From: Serilophus lunatus
Taxonomy: Eukaryota > Chordata > Aves > Passeriformes > Eurylaimidae
Reading direction: 5' to 3'
NCBI GenBank assembly: GCA_013399895.1
Contig: VXBA01000662.1
Location: 682,001 to 746,000 of the forward strand
DNA: 64,000 bases
Positions within the stretch are counted from its first letter, which is position 1; each line of letters starts with the position of its first letter. Shown here in pieces: positions 38,101-50,100 of the stretch. Both the position numbers and the translations under genes were made by a program. Below the pieces are notes generated by a model. That model searched no databases. It saw only the letters and a program-made list of their open reading frames with translations, and was not told the origin of the DNA.

Positions 38101-41100
38101 ATTCAAAACAATTCAAGGTTTTCTATACAGCTATTTAGACATTTCTTACTTAGGCCAGATGTTCACTAAGAGTAAATCAGTGTAGGCATATTGATAGAAA
38201 TTCCTCTACATACATCATCATCATCCTCTACATCAGCTGAGGGAGCTGGGGTTGTTCAGCCTGGAGAAGAGGAGGCTCAGGGGTGACCTTATCACTGTCT
38301 ATAACTACCCAAAAGGAGGCTGCAGTCAGGTGGGAGTTGGTCTCTTCTCTCAGGCTCCCAGTGACAGGACGAGAGGACACAGTCTAAGCTGCATCAGGGG
38401 AGGTTTAGGTTGGATATCAGGAGAAACTTTTTCGCAGAGAGAGTGATTTCCCATTGGAATGGGCTTCCCAGGGAGGTGGTGGAGTCACTGTCCCTGGATG
38501 TATTTAAGAATAGGTTGAATGATGAACTTAGTGACATGGTTTAGATGGTTTAGATGTTAGATTGGTGTTGGATAGGTTGTTACGCTAGGTAAAGTTTGGA
38601 CTTGACGATCTCTATGGTCTTTTCCAACCTTGTTAATTCTGTGTGTAATTCTGTGTGTAATTTATCAGATATGGTTTTAACAACAACTCACTGGAAACTG
38701 TGACGTCCTCCTAATCATAATGTTACCCAAGAAAGGTTCACTGTCCTCATCCACTCATTTCAGCTACTACAAACTGTGGATGATGTACCCTTGTGATCAG
38801 TAGGTGGGCTAACTGTGGTGCTCCCGTTTCTTTTCTAAATCTGATTTTCATTTTTTTCTAGGCTCAGACGAAGAGAGACTGGCTCTTGAGACTGCTATGA
38901 TGTATGGTGTTAAAAAGCAAACTACCCAAGATACCACGTATCAGCCACAAACAGATATTGACATGGACTTCCAAGTGCAAAAGGCAGTCCTTGGCAATGA
39001 CTTTAAAGTCACTATAACTTTCAGGAACAGAAGTCGCAACTACTACACTGCTACTACCTACCTTTCAGGCAACATAGTGTTTTATACAGGAGTCACAAAA
39101 AATGAATTCAAGAAACACTCTTTCAGTGCAAAACTGGAACCCTCTTCATGTAAGATTCGCACAGTTGTTTTCAAATCTGCTGGGGTTTTTTTTATGTTAT
39201 TAACTGTCACCAATATTTCTACCAGTGGGTAGAGGCAATTCTAGTAGCTAGGGATTGGACATTTGGTATCAGAAGGTCCCACTCCTAGCTCTGACCGATA
39301 TAGCAGTGTCATTTAGAGCTGAAGCTGTTTGCTTCAGGCTATTGCTCCCTGCATAGTGCTCTCTCACATGAAGCTGCAGGTCAGAGAATCGTTAATTTTT
39401 CTTATTTAGTACAAAAGAAAGCAAAGGAGCATAGGTATCAAGTTGCAAGGTATTGTTTTTCGCACTTTTATTCTCCTAGCAGCATCTCAGCAAGTGGAGA
39501 AGTTCTGGTTCCACGGGGTATCATGTATAGAGACAAAATATAAATATTTTGTCTTACCTGGTAGAAGCTGACAAGCTCTGAGTAGATTCAAGTGAATATC
39601 TATCTTTGGAGGGCTGGTTGGTTCAGGATTTTGTATTTACAGTGATCTACAAAGTTTATATGTAACTAGAATATGTCACTATAGAAGAGGGACATTTGTC
39701 AGCTGGGCAGGAAGTCCAAAGCTGAGTTATCTTTACAGACACAGAATTTACATCTCCTAGTGTCCTCTGAACTGCAGTAGGGAGATCCTGCCTCCCAATT
39801 TTTATCAGAAAAGCAGTGCATGAAAGACTAGCTCAGGAGGCTGAGGGTAGGATTTTGCACTTCTCAAAGTACTGAAGAGGGACATTCTCCCTTTTTAATT
39901 TGGACATAACCAACGTATTTCCTGTCAGCCATCACAGCTGCAGTCAGAAAACAAGTTTTGAGGACCTGCTGTATTCCTAAGTGCTATTTAGCAGGCTGGT
40001 TGTAGATCCTTGGTTTCTCTAGTGACAAGTGACTGGCACTCACGTGTTCTCCTAACAGGCCTATGTCCTTGGTCAGTGCCTCCAGCTCAGCAAAAGTGGT
40101 GAGAATGTGCTCTTATGGAAGCTAAGTCAGAGGATCCTCCACTTGAATTCCCTGCTGAGAGAGTCAGGAGAAATACTTTGCCTTCTTTACACTGTGGCTG
40201 GGCAAAAGCAGTCTTTCTGAGCACAGAGGGAGTGGCAGGACTTTGGAAGCTCAAAGGATGTGCCTCCTCATTTGAGTATGCTGCTGGATCACAGCAACCC
40301 TGCCTAATCCCTGAGCTTTCTCATCTGTCTTGTCTACCTCATTGCAGCTCAAGAGACACTGTGAGCCCTCTTTCCTCAAACAGCATGAGTTTTGTCTCAA
40401 TGAGAAGCCTCCACAGAACAGTTCCTGTCATGCTGTGAAAAAAAATCCTCTGCTTTCTTCCTCAATTTGAGCATCATCTAAAACTGCACATTTTATTTGG
40501 AGATGATTAATCTCTGCATCTGGCATCTGCTCGCTGGTTATTTCCAACACGCTGGATCATTTGCAGCAGGTCTGGAAATGGGCATTAGGCTGGTCCAACA
40601 CAGCCTATCAAAACATAGTGTGAGGGTTTATAGTGGCTTACATCAGTTACTAAATATTTGATCTGAAATACTGCAAAACTTTTTGAGACTTGACCATGTA
40701 CAGTAAGAAAATAATTTTCAGTGGTCTAGGTCTAATGTCTGAGCTGCTTCTCTGATGAGGCAAAACTCAATCATCTTGTAGGAGAAGTGCAGATACCTGC
40801 TACACCTTCCAGCTGTGATTTGTGCTTGGTTCCAGGACGTATTTATGTCTGCTCTTGCATCAAAGGTCTACGTAGGTTATTATCTAAAATACAGCTTTTG
40901 CAGTGCTTTGATGCTCATGTAGCTCCTCTCTGATAAGAATGAAATTAATAGATGTTTAAGCCTCACTGAGCTCCATAACTCAGTTTTTCTAAGTTAGAGT
41001 AAATGGTTTGTAAAAATCTTCTTGTCATCATGCTGGAAGCTCTGAATTGAATGATGATGAGTGAACGTAGACTGGCAAGAGGCACCTGAGAGAAGAGAAC

Positions 41101-44100
41101 ATGGATTTTTATGCATGTTTACTGAGAGTATGTCCCCACCACTGCTTCTGGCCAATGAGATATTTTTTAAGGTGTTCCCACCTTTCAAGGCGGAAATTAG
41201 CTTATATCTGTGCCACAGTCATCAACTTGTGTGGCACTTAATCCTGCAATAGGACAAAAACCCCTCACAAATTACATCATGGCTGAAAATCAAGCATGAA
41301 TTCTTTTACCTTTGCCTTGGAAAGGAGTGCATGTGCAATCAGGAATAGTGTCTGAGCAGATGGACAGTGTGAAGGGAGGCAGTGTGGTTATTTCCCAGTG
41401 CATGAGAAAACTCTGCTAGGGGCGTAGTAGGACAATACCTTCTGAGCCACTCAAGCAGGGTTCGTAGGCTTTGTTCATGGTAAGAAGCGCACACGTGTGT
41501 GTATATACATATATATATGTATACATATATATATATATTTATGTGTAAGAACAAAATACAGTACAATGAAGATGTGTCAAAGGCATTCTTCCAGCACACA
41601 CTGCTGAAAGAATGAAGCAAACTAAGTTTTCAAACAGGAAAAGAATGAATGATTTTCAGAATAATGATTAAAGGAATCATGCATGTTGAAAACATCTTTG
41701 AGGATTTGAATAACTTAAACCTTCCAGTGCCTTCAAAGGTGCTCTTGCATCTACTCAGTTATATTTAGTTTTCTCTGTTTTTTTGAAAGGCTGTAAGGCA
41801 ACCCAGTGTTGTGTCTTTCTTGGCTTTCCCAAGTACAGTAAATGGTACTGGCAACTTACCAGCACAATAAGTATTAAGGAAATAGAAGTCTGTTCTTTTT
41901 TCTTTCCTGATTAAAGTTAAACAGAAAAGTTTGTCTTTTCATCAACTGTAAAGTAAATTTCTTTTAGATTGTAACTAATTTACTTATTTACTTCTCAGAT
42001 GAGAAATACCTTGCCTGATTTATAATTCACAGCTAAGGGCATTTTGGGAAATTCTTTCGCACAAGATACAGAGTGAGAGGGAGTAGGAAAACATCAAGTA
42101 AATTTAAGGCTGGCCTAGTAAATCCAGGTCAGGTGGTCACCAAGGGAATAGCTTTGAAACCAAATCAAGGAACTGGTTTTGATGTGAGCGGATCAAAAGA
42201 GTGAAAAGGGGTGAATGTCATTTACCCAACTGAGTTCAATTATCTCAGTGTTTACAGTGTATGCCACAAATACAATACAAATAATGGATAACAGTAATCA
42301 TCATTGGTAACAGATGGGAGATCTTGATGTGTTTACTAGGGTTATAATGAATGTTTATAGAGACAAGAGCTCCAGGTCTATATATTCTGCCTGGCCACTT
42401 AGTTAGCAGGTCTGCTTCTCTGCATCACATTCTCACACCATTGTTGGCCTGGGAATTGCAGTTCAATATAGTTAAAATTAATGATTCCCTGCATCTCAAC
42501 TATCTAGCCTGCAGGGACTTTTTTCTTCCAATAATTATTGTCAGGGAGCATGTGAAAGCTCTCTGGAGGGCATGCTGGTGATGGGAAGACCTTTCTGCTA
42601 AATTTTGCAGACAAGTCTAGTGTAGAACAAAGGCAGATATCCAGACATGTCCTGGAGAGCAAGTGGTCTCCCAGGTAGCCTGTATGGGCTCACATCCTCC
42701 AGTTGCTGCTCTGGTGGCATCCCTGTGCTGTGAAGAGAGACAAAGGAAGCACACAAATAAAGTGAAAGAGCAAACATTTACAGGAAAGACACTCAAAAGC
42801 CAGTTTGGACCTTTGTGGACAGTAGATATTTATTGCCAATCTTCTCACTTACTTTATAGTAGTGCCTAGAAACCTTCAACAGTGATCTGAGCCCATGCTG
42901 TGGGTACTTTGGTTTGTGCATAAACCCAGTTTTGGCCCCGAGGAGCTCATGACCTAAATGGAAAGAGAGAAAAATTAGAGGGGAAATGGTGAAGTAAAGA
43001 AATTAAGTTAGTTTGGGAAAATAAAAAATCAGAGCCATCTTTTGACTCATAAACTACCTTTTTTCCAAGGCACTCATGTAACTGACACTGGCCATAATAG
43101 GAAGAGAAATTAGCAATTAGACTGCTTCTAATGGCTTTTTTCTGTTTGTCCTCTCAGCTAACTCTTTTGATGTTGGGATCAAATCTAGTGAGTACATGAG
43201 TGAGCTGCTGGAGCAAGCCTCCTTTCATTTCTTTGTGACTGCGCGAATCAATGAAACGGGGAAGATCCTGGCCATGCAGAAGGCAACTGTCCTGGAAATT
43301 CCCACCCTACGGATCAAGGTAGCTCAGTGGTGGAAGGGAGTGACCACCATGTTGTGCACGGGTTATTCTCTACAAGGCTGTCCCATTAACTTCTGGGATA
43401 GAGGAGTGTATGTGTGTGTGTGCACTTTAGACTGTGAGTCTAGCATGGACCTTATAAAACAGCAGCCGATGGGAGTGTCGGAGGGTGTACAAGTATATTA
43501 TATTGACTATATTGATACAGGTATATTGTATTGAGTATTCCTACATTGAATACAGAGGCTGATAGCAGCACTGGCAGTAAAGCTCTGTCATGACCTCAGT
43601 GGAGGAAGGAGAGGAGATCTGAAAAAGCTGGAGAAACTCAAAGGGTGAGAGAGATTACTCACTCAAGTCACTGAAGTCTTTAACTATGTCGAAAGTCTGT
43701 TATATCTAAAGCAACGCAGCACAGAGGGCTCTTGCTGAAGAATGCAGAGCACTGCAACTGGGGTGATTTTGCTTGGAGAGCTTCTGCAGATATTATGGAA
43801 AGTTACTCCAAACTTGGACTGGCAGCATTGATTTTGGACTATGCTTTTAAGATTTCATGCTTTGCTGCCACTTTGTGAATGTACTGTCAATGGTGTTACC
43901 TAAAAGTTGAAACATTTCTGCAGATAGTGGCATGGAACCTATGAAAATGTAGAAGTGTTAGCATTTATGATAGGACAAGAAGCCTATGTTTTATGGTAAA
44001 GATAGGGCTGAGACTTAGGTTTTTCAATTCATAACGGAGCAAGCAAATAAATTGCCTCATTGTCAAAAGCGCCAAGCCTTCATCCGCTTTGAATGTTGTA

Positions 44101-47100
44101 ATTTGGATCTGCTTTTTTCTAATATTAAAAAACTCACAAAATCAATCAACCAAACCAAATCAAACCAAACTGAACCCAACCCACACCTGTTTAGGAAGCT
44201 TTATAAAAGCATGAATGTAGCTCACTACAATTCTGGACCTTGAAAGAAATTTAGGTTTATGTATCTTTTTCTCTGTGTATATATGGGTACGTTCTTTAGA
44301 AGAAATGTTTTTTAAAATATGGATCAAAACTATAATGAAATTTGCAAAAAAATCCACTCAATCTCATGGTCTTCAGAAATGTCATGATGTTCTGATCAGA
44401 TAATTGTATTTTCAAACAAACTATTTTTGGATTACTGAGCTTCCAGGAGAGGAGGTAAACAGGACATATAAACTCTACTTCAAACTCCTGTCTTCAGTGA
44501 CCAAACTTTAAAAGTACATAATTCTTTCAATTCAATAGTTAAACAGGACATCTTAAACAGCATTCAAAATTTCAGCTTCAAAAGAGTTTATCCTCCCTGC
44601 TGCTATGAAGAAAGGATTTTTAGTATATACTGTTGTCCACTAACCATGTTTTCTAGTAAAACTGAGTTTGTCTCTTCTCTGTTTCTTTGTGATGTGTGAA
44701 AATTCACTGAAGTTTTAATAGCTGAATTTTTTAATTATGTGTGTGCATGTATATATGCCTATGTATTGATAGAGGAAATTTTGCTTTACTGCTTTTTAAA
44801 GAAATCTGAGAAAGTTTATCTCCCAAGTTCTCTTGTCATATTTCTTCATTGAATGTGACTGACAGACCAGATTTCTTAATGTGAGAGTGAGAGAGAAAAA
44901 TGAAAAAATATCTTTCTCCTCTTGCCTTCAGATATATCTTCGATCTTTCTCTGTTGGTCTAAGGAGATTGCCAGAGTTAACAGTTGAGGAAACTACACTA
45001 CATTCTAATTTAGCTTGAGACCATCTTACAAAAATAAGCTCAACAACTACCTACCATGGTAGGCATGTGTGGGATTTCAAGATGATTTTGAAACCCCTCA
45101 AATTAACAGTGATCTTAAATGGTCAGTTGAAACAAGGAGGATGTAAGATGTCTAATTAGGCTAGGAGTTCTAAAATTGCCACTACTATTGTTTTGTGAAA
45201 TCAGGTGGCCAAAAGCTGTTGAGAGCTTAGCTGTATGTCCTCCTTTACTTCAGTCAATGTATTGATATTTGGTACAGAGTGATCCCTTAGACCAGAGTTT
45301 TCGCATTTTTTTGCAACTGTCATACTTGTTTAAAAGCGCACTTTAAGTTTATTGACAAGATATTTGTTATTCTTAGTTACCTTTCTCAAGGCCCTTTAAA
45401 TCAGTTTATAGCCCATGAACTAAGCCGGCAGATCTGCCAGCCACAAGGTAAAAACCCTTGCCTGAGCAAAACAAGCACACATATTCCAAGAGAAGTGCTG
45501 TATTTCCAGGGGAAATAAAACCAGAATCCCTATGCATGTAGCCTTTGTTTAAAACCATATTCACTTGGAGATGTTTTCCAGGCAGCTGTACTACCGGCAC
45601 TGATCCAAAGGAACAGACAGATCCCTTCAGCTGTGTACTGTAATACACAAAGAAGTCAATGTGATCGCTGTTCATTAGTCTCACAGTTTAATATTTTCCA
45701 GTGCAAAATGTATTGCTTTTTGGCTTTCATAGGCACCTGGTGGAAAACTGGTCCTTGTCGAGCATATGTGCAGGGTTAGAAATCCTTCAGACCTTGAGAA
45801 GAGGTTGCAAAGAGAGGGGAAGATGGGCACAGTGCTGTTGAGGGGTGTAGGCAATGGAGCCTGTAGCTACAGCTGTAGGAGCCTGTTGCTCCTACTTGAC
45901 TGTTAACAAACTCTACACTAACTCTTCTTACACTTCCTATTGGGCTTGCTGAAGTCTGTCTTCAAGCAAAAAAGCTTGTGCAGTTTGGTACCACTGAGAA
46001 ACGTGCTTCATGCTCTCGGACCGGCTTTCTGTGCTCCCCACTTAACTTCCAGCAAAACCTATTGTGGGGCAGGCACTCAGATGGGATAAAAAATACTGGC
46101 TATGAGTGGCGTGTCTTCTTTTAGGGACACCTGGGTTCATGGTTTCAGGCTGGCTGTGGAACAGTTCATGAGCAACAGACTTTTGCTTAGGGTAGGAAGA
46201 CCTGCCCTTCTCTTCTGAGCTTATGTCCTGATCAGACCAAGAAATTCAGTCCTGGTGCAGAGCCTGAGGAGGGCAGAGAGGCCCCCTCAGCTGGACTCAC
46301 CCTCAGATGAACCTCAGCTCTACAACTATCAGCATGCAGATTGCTGGTTTTCTATGAAAATGAGAGCCTGACTCTAGATCTGCCACATAGCTTGAGGGAA
46401 AATTGAAATGGATAGAAAAATGTGCAGTGGTACCTATGAGCCCATGCAACAGTTTTCTTCTGACTATCCTTTTTTGCCTTGTGCTGTTTTGGTGTGTGCT
46501 CTGTTCACCTTTCTCTTCTCCCTTGCAAGACTCTGCATTGAACCCTACAGATTTCACTGTAGGATCTTTTATTACTAGTAGTTTGTGGAGAATTGTCTTT
46601 TCCTTGTCTTGCAGACCAAAGGTGAGCTGGTAGCTGGGAAAGAAATGACCGTGATTGTGGAATTCACCAACCCCCTGAAACAAACCTTGGAGAACGTCAC
46701 GCTCCGCCTCGAGGGACCTGGCGTGCTGAGAACAATAAAAAAGCAGTTCAGGTAGGGAAGAAAGCACAACTAGCTGGGAGTTCATCCTCTGCTTGCTCAC
46801 AGGAGGAAGCTCACAACAGGCACTTAACTAATGCTGTGCTGAGTAATTTAATTTAAACACTCTCTCACTCACTCTCTTCAAAATTCAATACACAGGGGAG
46901 CTATAGGTCTCAACAGTCAGAAGAAGTCAGGTTGTCCAGGGAGACTGTGAGAGCATTTTATCTGTTTGGTACCAGGGTAGGAGGAAAGGATAGTGGTTGT
47001 GAGTAGCTGCTAGTTCAACCAAAGTTTACTTTTTCACTGTATTACATTATTTTTAGTACTTGACAATAGCACCTACAAGCTGCTATCATAGCAAGAAAGA

Positions 47101-50100
47101 TTTATCCTACACATGAAGTGTTTACTGCCACTCACTCAATATGTGCAAATCAAGTCCTGTGCTGTTTTTCGAAAAGGGCTTTTCTCCGCTCATGTTAATC
47201 ATGATTATACAAGACATTCAGGTACCTCAGATGATCTTTTCAAGCTTATGTCAAGACACAAAATGTGCGTCAGATGCAGAGGCTTCTGGCATAGCTGTGG
47301 CATGTATGTGAGCACACAGCTCCCCCCGGTAGCACCACTGCACAGGGCTGCCCTGGCACACGGATGTGTTTCCAGCGCAGGATGCTCCCAGGCCTGAGGA
47401 AAAGGCCCCCTTCATTATTACCACAGTCACACCTCATGATGACACTGTGGTGTCCATGCACTAAGCAAGTTGTTTCCTAATTCCTCTTTCCATTTGAGTT
47501 CAGTGCTATAAACTGAATATTAGACTGTTCCAGGGTATATAATGGAGATCCTTGGAAAATTTTGCAGCCATAGCTTAGTCTTGGGCAGCCAAAGAAGTGT
47601 TATCTATCATTACCTGAGCTGATGGTCCCCAGGTGTGTGCAAAAGGACTGTGAAAAATTGCTTGTGCTTCACAGCTGCATATATTGTCAGCATCCTCTGC
47701 AACTAGTAGGGGAGGTTTCAGCCCAAGTGCACCAGGGACAGGGATAAAAAATTCAAAACTAGTCTCCAGGGTGGAGCTGATAGAAAAATGACTGTGAAAG
47801 TGCATCATACTGTGCTTGCTTTGTGCACGTGGTATGTCACAGGTGCTGCTGAACATGACTCAGCACAGACCACAAGAGTTACACAAGTTGCAGCAATAGC
47901 CTTCGTTCCTGCCCAGCCGTGCCAGCCTCCCCTGTTGTTCTGCATCCTTCTCAATCCAAAACCTGATGTGGGCCACTCTCATCTAAAAGGGTGCAAAAAT
48001 TGTCAGGTGCATCAAAGGCACGGGAGTTAGGAAGAAAAATGACTCATGAAACTGACGTCATTTTCCTTTAAGTCCCTGTGTTTTCCTCTTTTTAGTAATG
48101 CCCTTGGCATCATTCAAAATAGAAATGGATCAGCTCAGTAATTTGAAGATTTAACTTCTCTCAAATGAATGTAGGATGCATGTGATAGATACAGAGGACA
48201 GAGCAAGGGGCAGTTGTAGTTTATTTAAATAATAATCACATTTGTCTCCATAGATTCAAAGTGATAAATGGCTCTGGTGTGGTGATGGCTCAGCATATTA
48301 TGCAGAACCATTCATCACTGAGTTCCCTCCCAGGAAAATCAGATCAGCGTGGTTTCACTCCATTTGCAAGGAGAATTAAACACATTCCAGGCTTTCCCCC
48401 ACGTCTCCATCACTTCCCTGTTTACCAGGGACTGACACATGTGGGATGTAGCTACTCTAGTTCTTTGTGGGAATAAGACTTTTGACCTTTACTTTTAAGG
48501 TAGCTTTTCTGTATCACTAGGGTGACTCCAAAAAACAGGTCACAAGTGATCCAGCTGATACAGCATTATTCTGGGAATGCCTGGGGACTTCAATCTTGAC
48601 CATTCATAAAGTCTATGTATAGATATAGATGTCAATATTTAGCTTTTAGCCTCAAACAGATGAGGAGCATGACTTAAGAAAGAGCCTTTGGCTGCTGCAA
48701 TTCCTACATAGGGCACAGTCTTTGAATGACAAATGAGAATTAACCAGGCTGTGACAGGTAGTGTTAAAGGGATTATAGCCAAGCTTGCTTTCACACTAGC
48801 AGGTAAGTCATTTTGGGTGTTTCTACACTTCAAAGCTCAGCTAGCATTAGCATTTGTAGAGATAAACAAGATTTTTAGAAATAGGACAGTAGAGAGACAG
48901 GAAAAGGTAGGTTCAGTTTCTCAGCACAGCTATTGTCTTACTGCACACATATACACATACACATGTATGTGTATATATATATATGTGTGTAAGTGTATAT
49001 ATTTACACAGACATGATAACACTATAAAACAAGGATGTTAGTGCTACCCTCTCTAACTGGAGCACTGTAAGGATGCAGCCCAAAAACTCTCATCCTTAGA
49101 GAATCTGGCCTCCTCAACTGCTCAAGAAGTGCAGCCTGCACAGCAAACCTCTATATATCTTCTTCACTTTCCATACTGATAATCCTTGCAGATAATTCCC
49201 ATAAACTCTATATTTTAAAAGGTATTTAACCTTCTGCAGCAATTGAAGTCATTGCATTACTATGCTACCATTTTAGTGGGCATCTGTTGGAAGCAGGCAG
49301 GCCAGATGAGGGGTCATTAAAAACAGAGGTAAAAAGAGGGAAAACACCTGCTGGAAGCAGTCTGCACATGCTTTTATCAAAAATATGATCTTTCTCTTTT
49401 TTTTTTTCCTAAAACTGGGTATACACCCCAAGGTACCAATGACTGTATATGCAAAATGCAATGCAGAGCCATGAAGAGATAAGATAACTTCTAAGGGGCT
49501 AGAATACCTCTCATTTTACCAGAGGCAGACTTGCACTGAAACAAATATTCAGGTGGGAGGATTCCAGGCCAGCTCATTTAGAGCTAATTAAGGTTTCTTG
49601 TCTTGCGGCAGCTTGTGCTAAGCCTGGGCATGCATTTCTGTCCTGATGCTGCCATAAGACGTGACACCTGAGAACCAAATCCTACCAGATGAGAATTTGA
49701 AACAGTGACTGCCATATAGGCTTACTTTGCTCTCACTTTGTTCAGTTGTTACCAGAATACTATAACCATTGTGATAAGCACACTGCCTAGCTTCATAATC
49801 CTGCTATTTAATGCTGAGGAAAAGAACGTTCATTTTCATAAATAGCTCCCCACTACACTCTATTCTCCTTTGCTTTCTTTGGAGCAGTTGTACCTTGATA
49901 TTCCCCCAAAACAATCAATCAATCAATCATCAACCTTCAAAATCTGCATGCAGAACATATTGAAAGCACTGAAAAAACACAAGAACCCAATACCTGAGGC
50001 TCTCTGTTCATCTTAATTGTAGCAAAACCCTGAAAATCAAGAGCAGTGCAGAGTACAGTTGCTTTATAGTGTGAGTTATCAAGGGTCACACATTATCTAA

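Noticed and set aside
43158..43200. Possible mis-splice at the start of exon 13 because of low similarity to human
   Set aside because: The diverged segment has the same length as in human and the frame continues into the well-conserved EYMSELLEQAS, so the acceptor is accepted.
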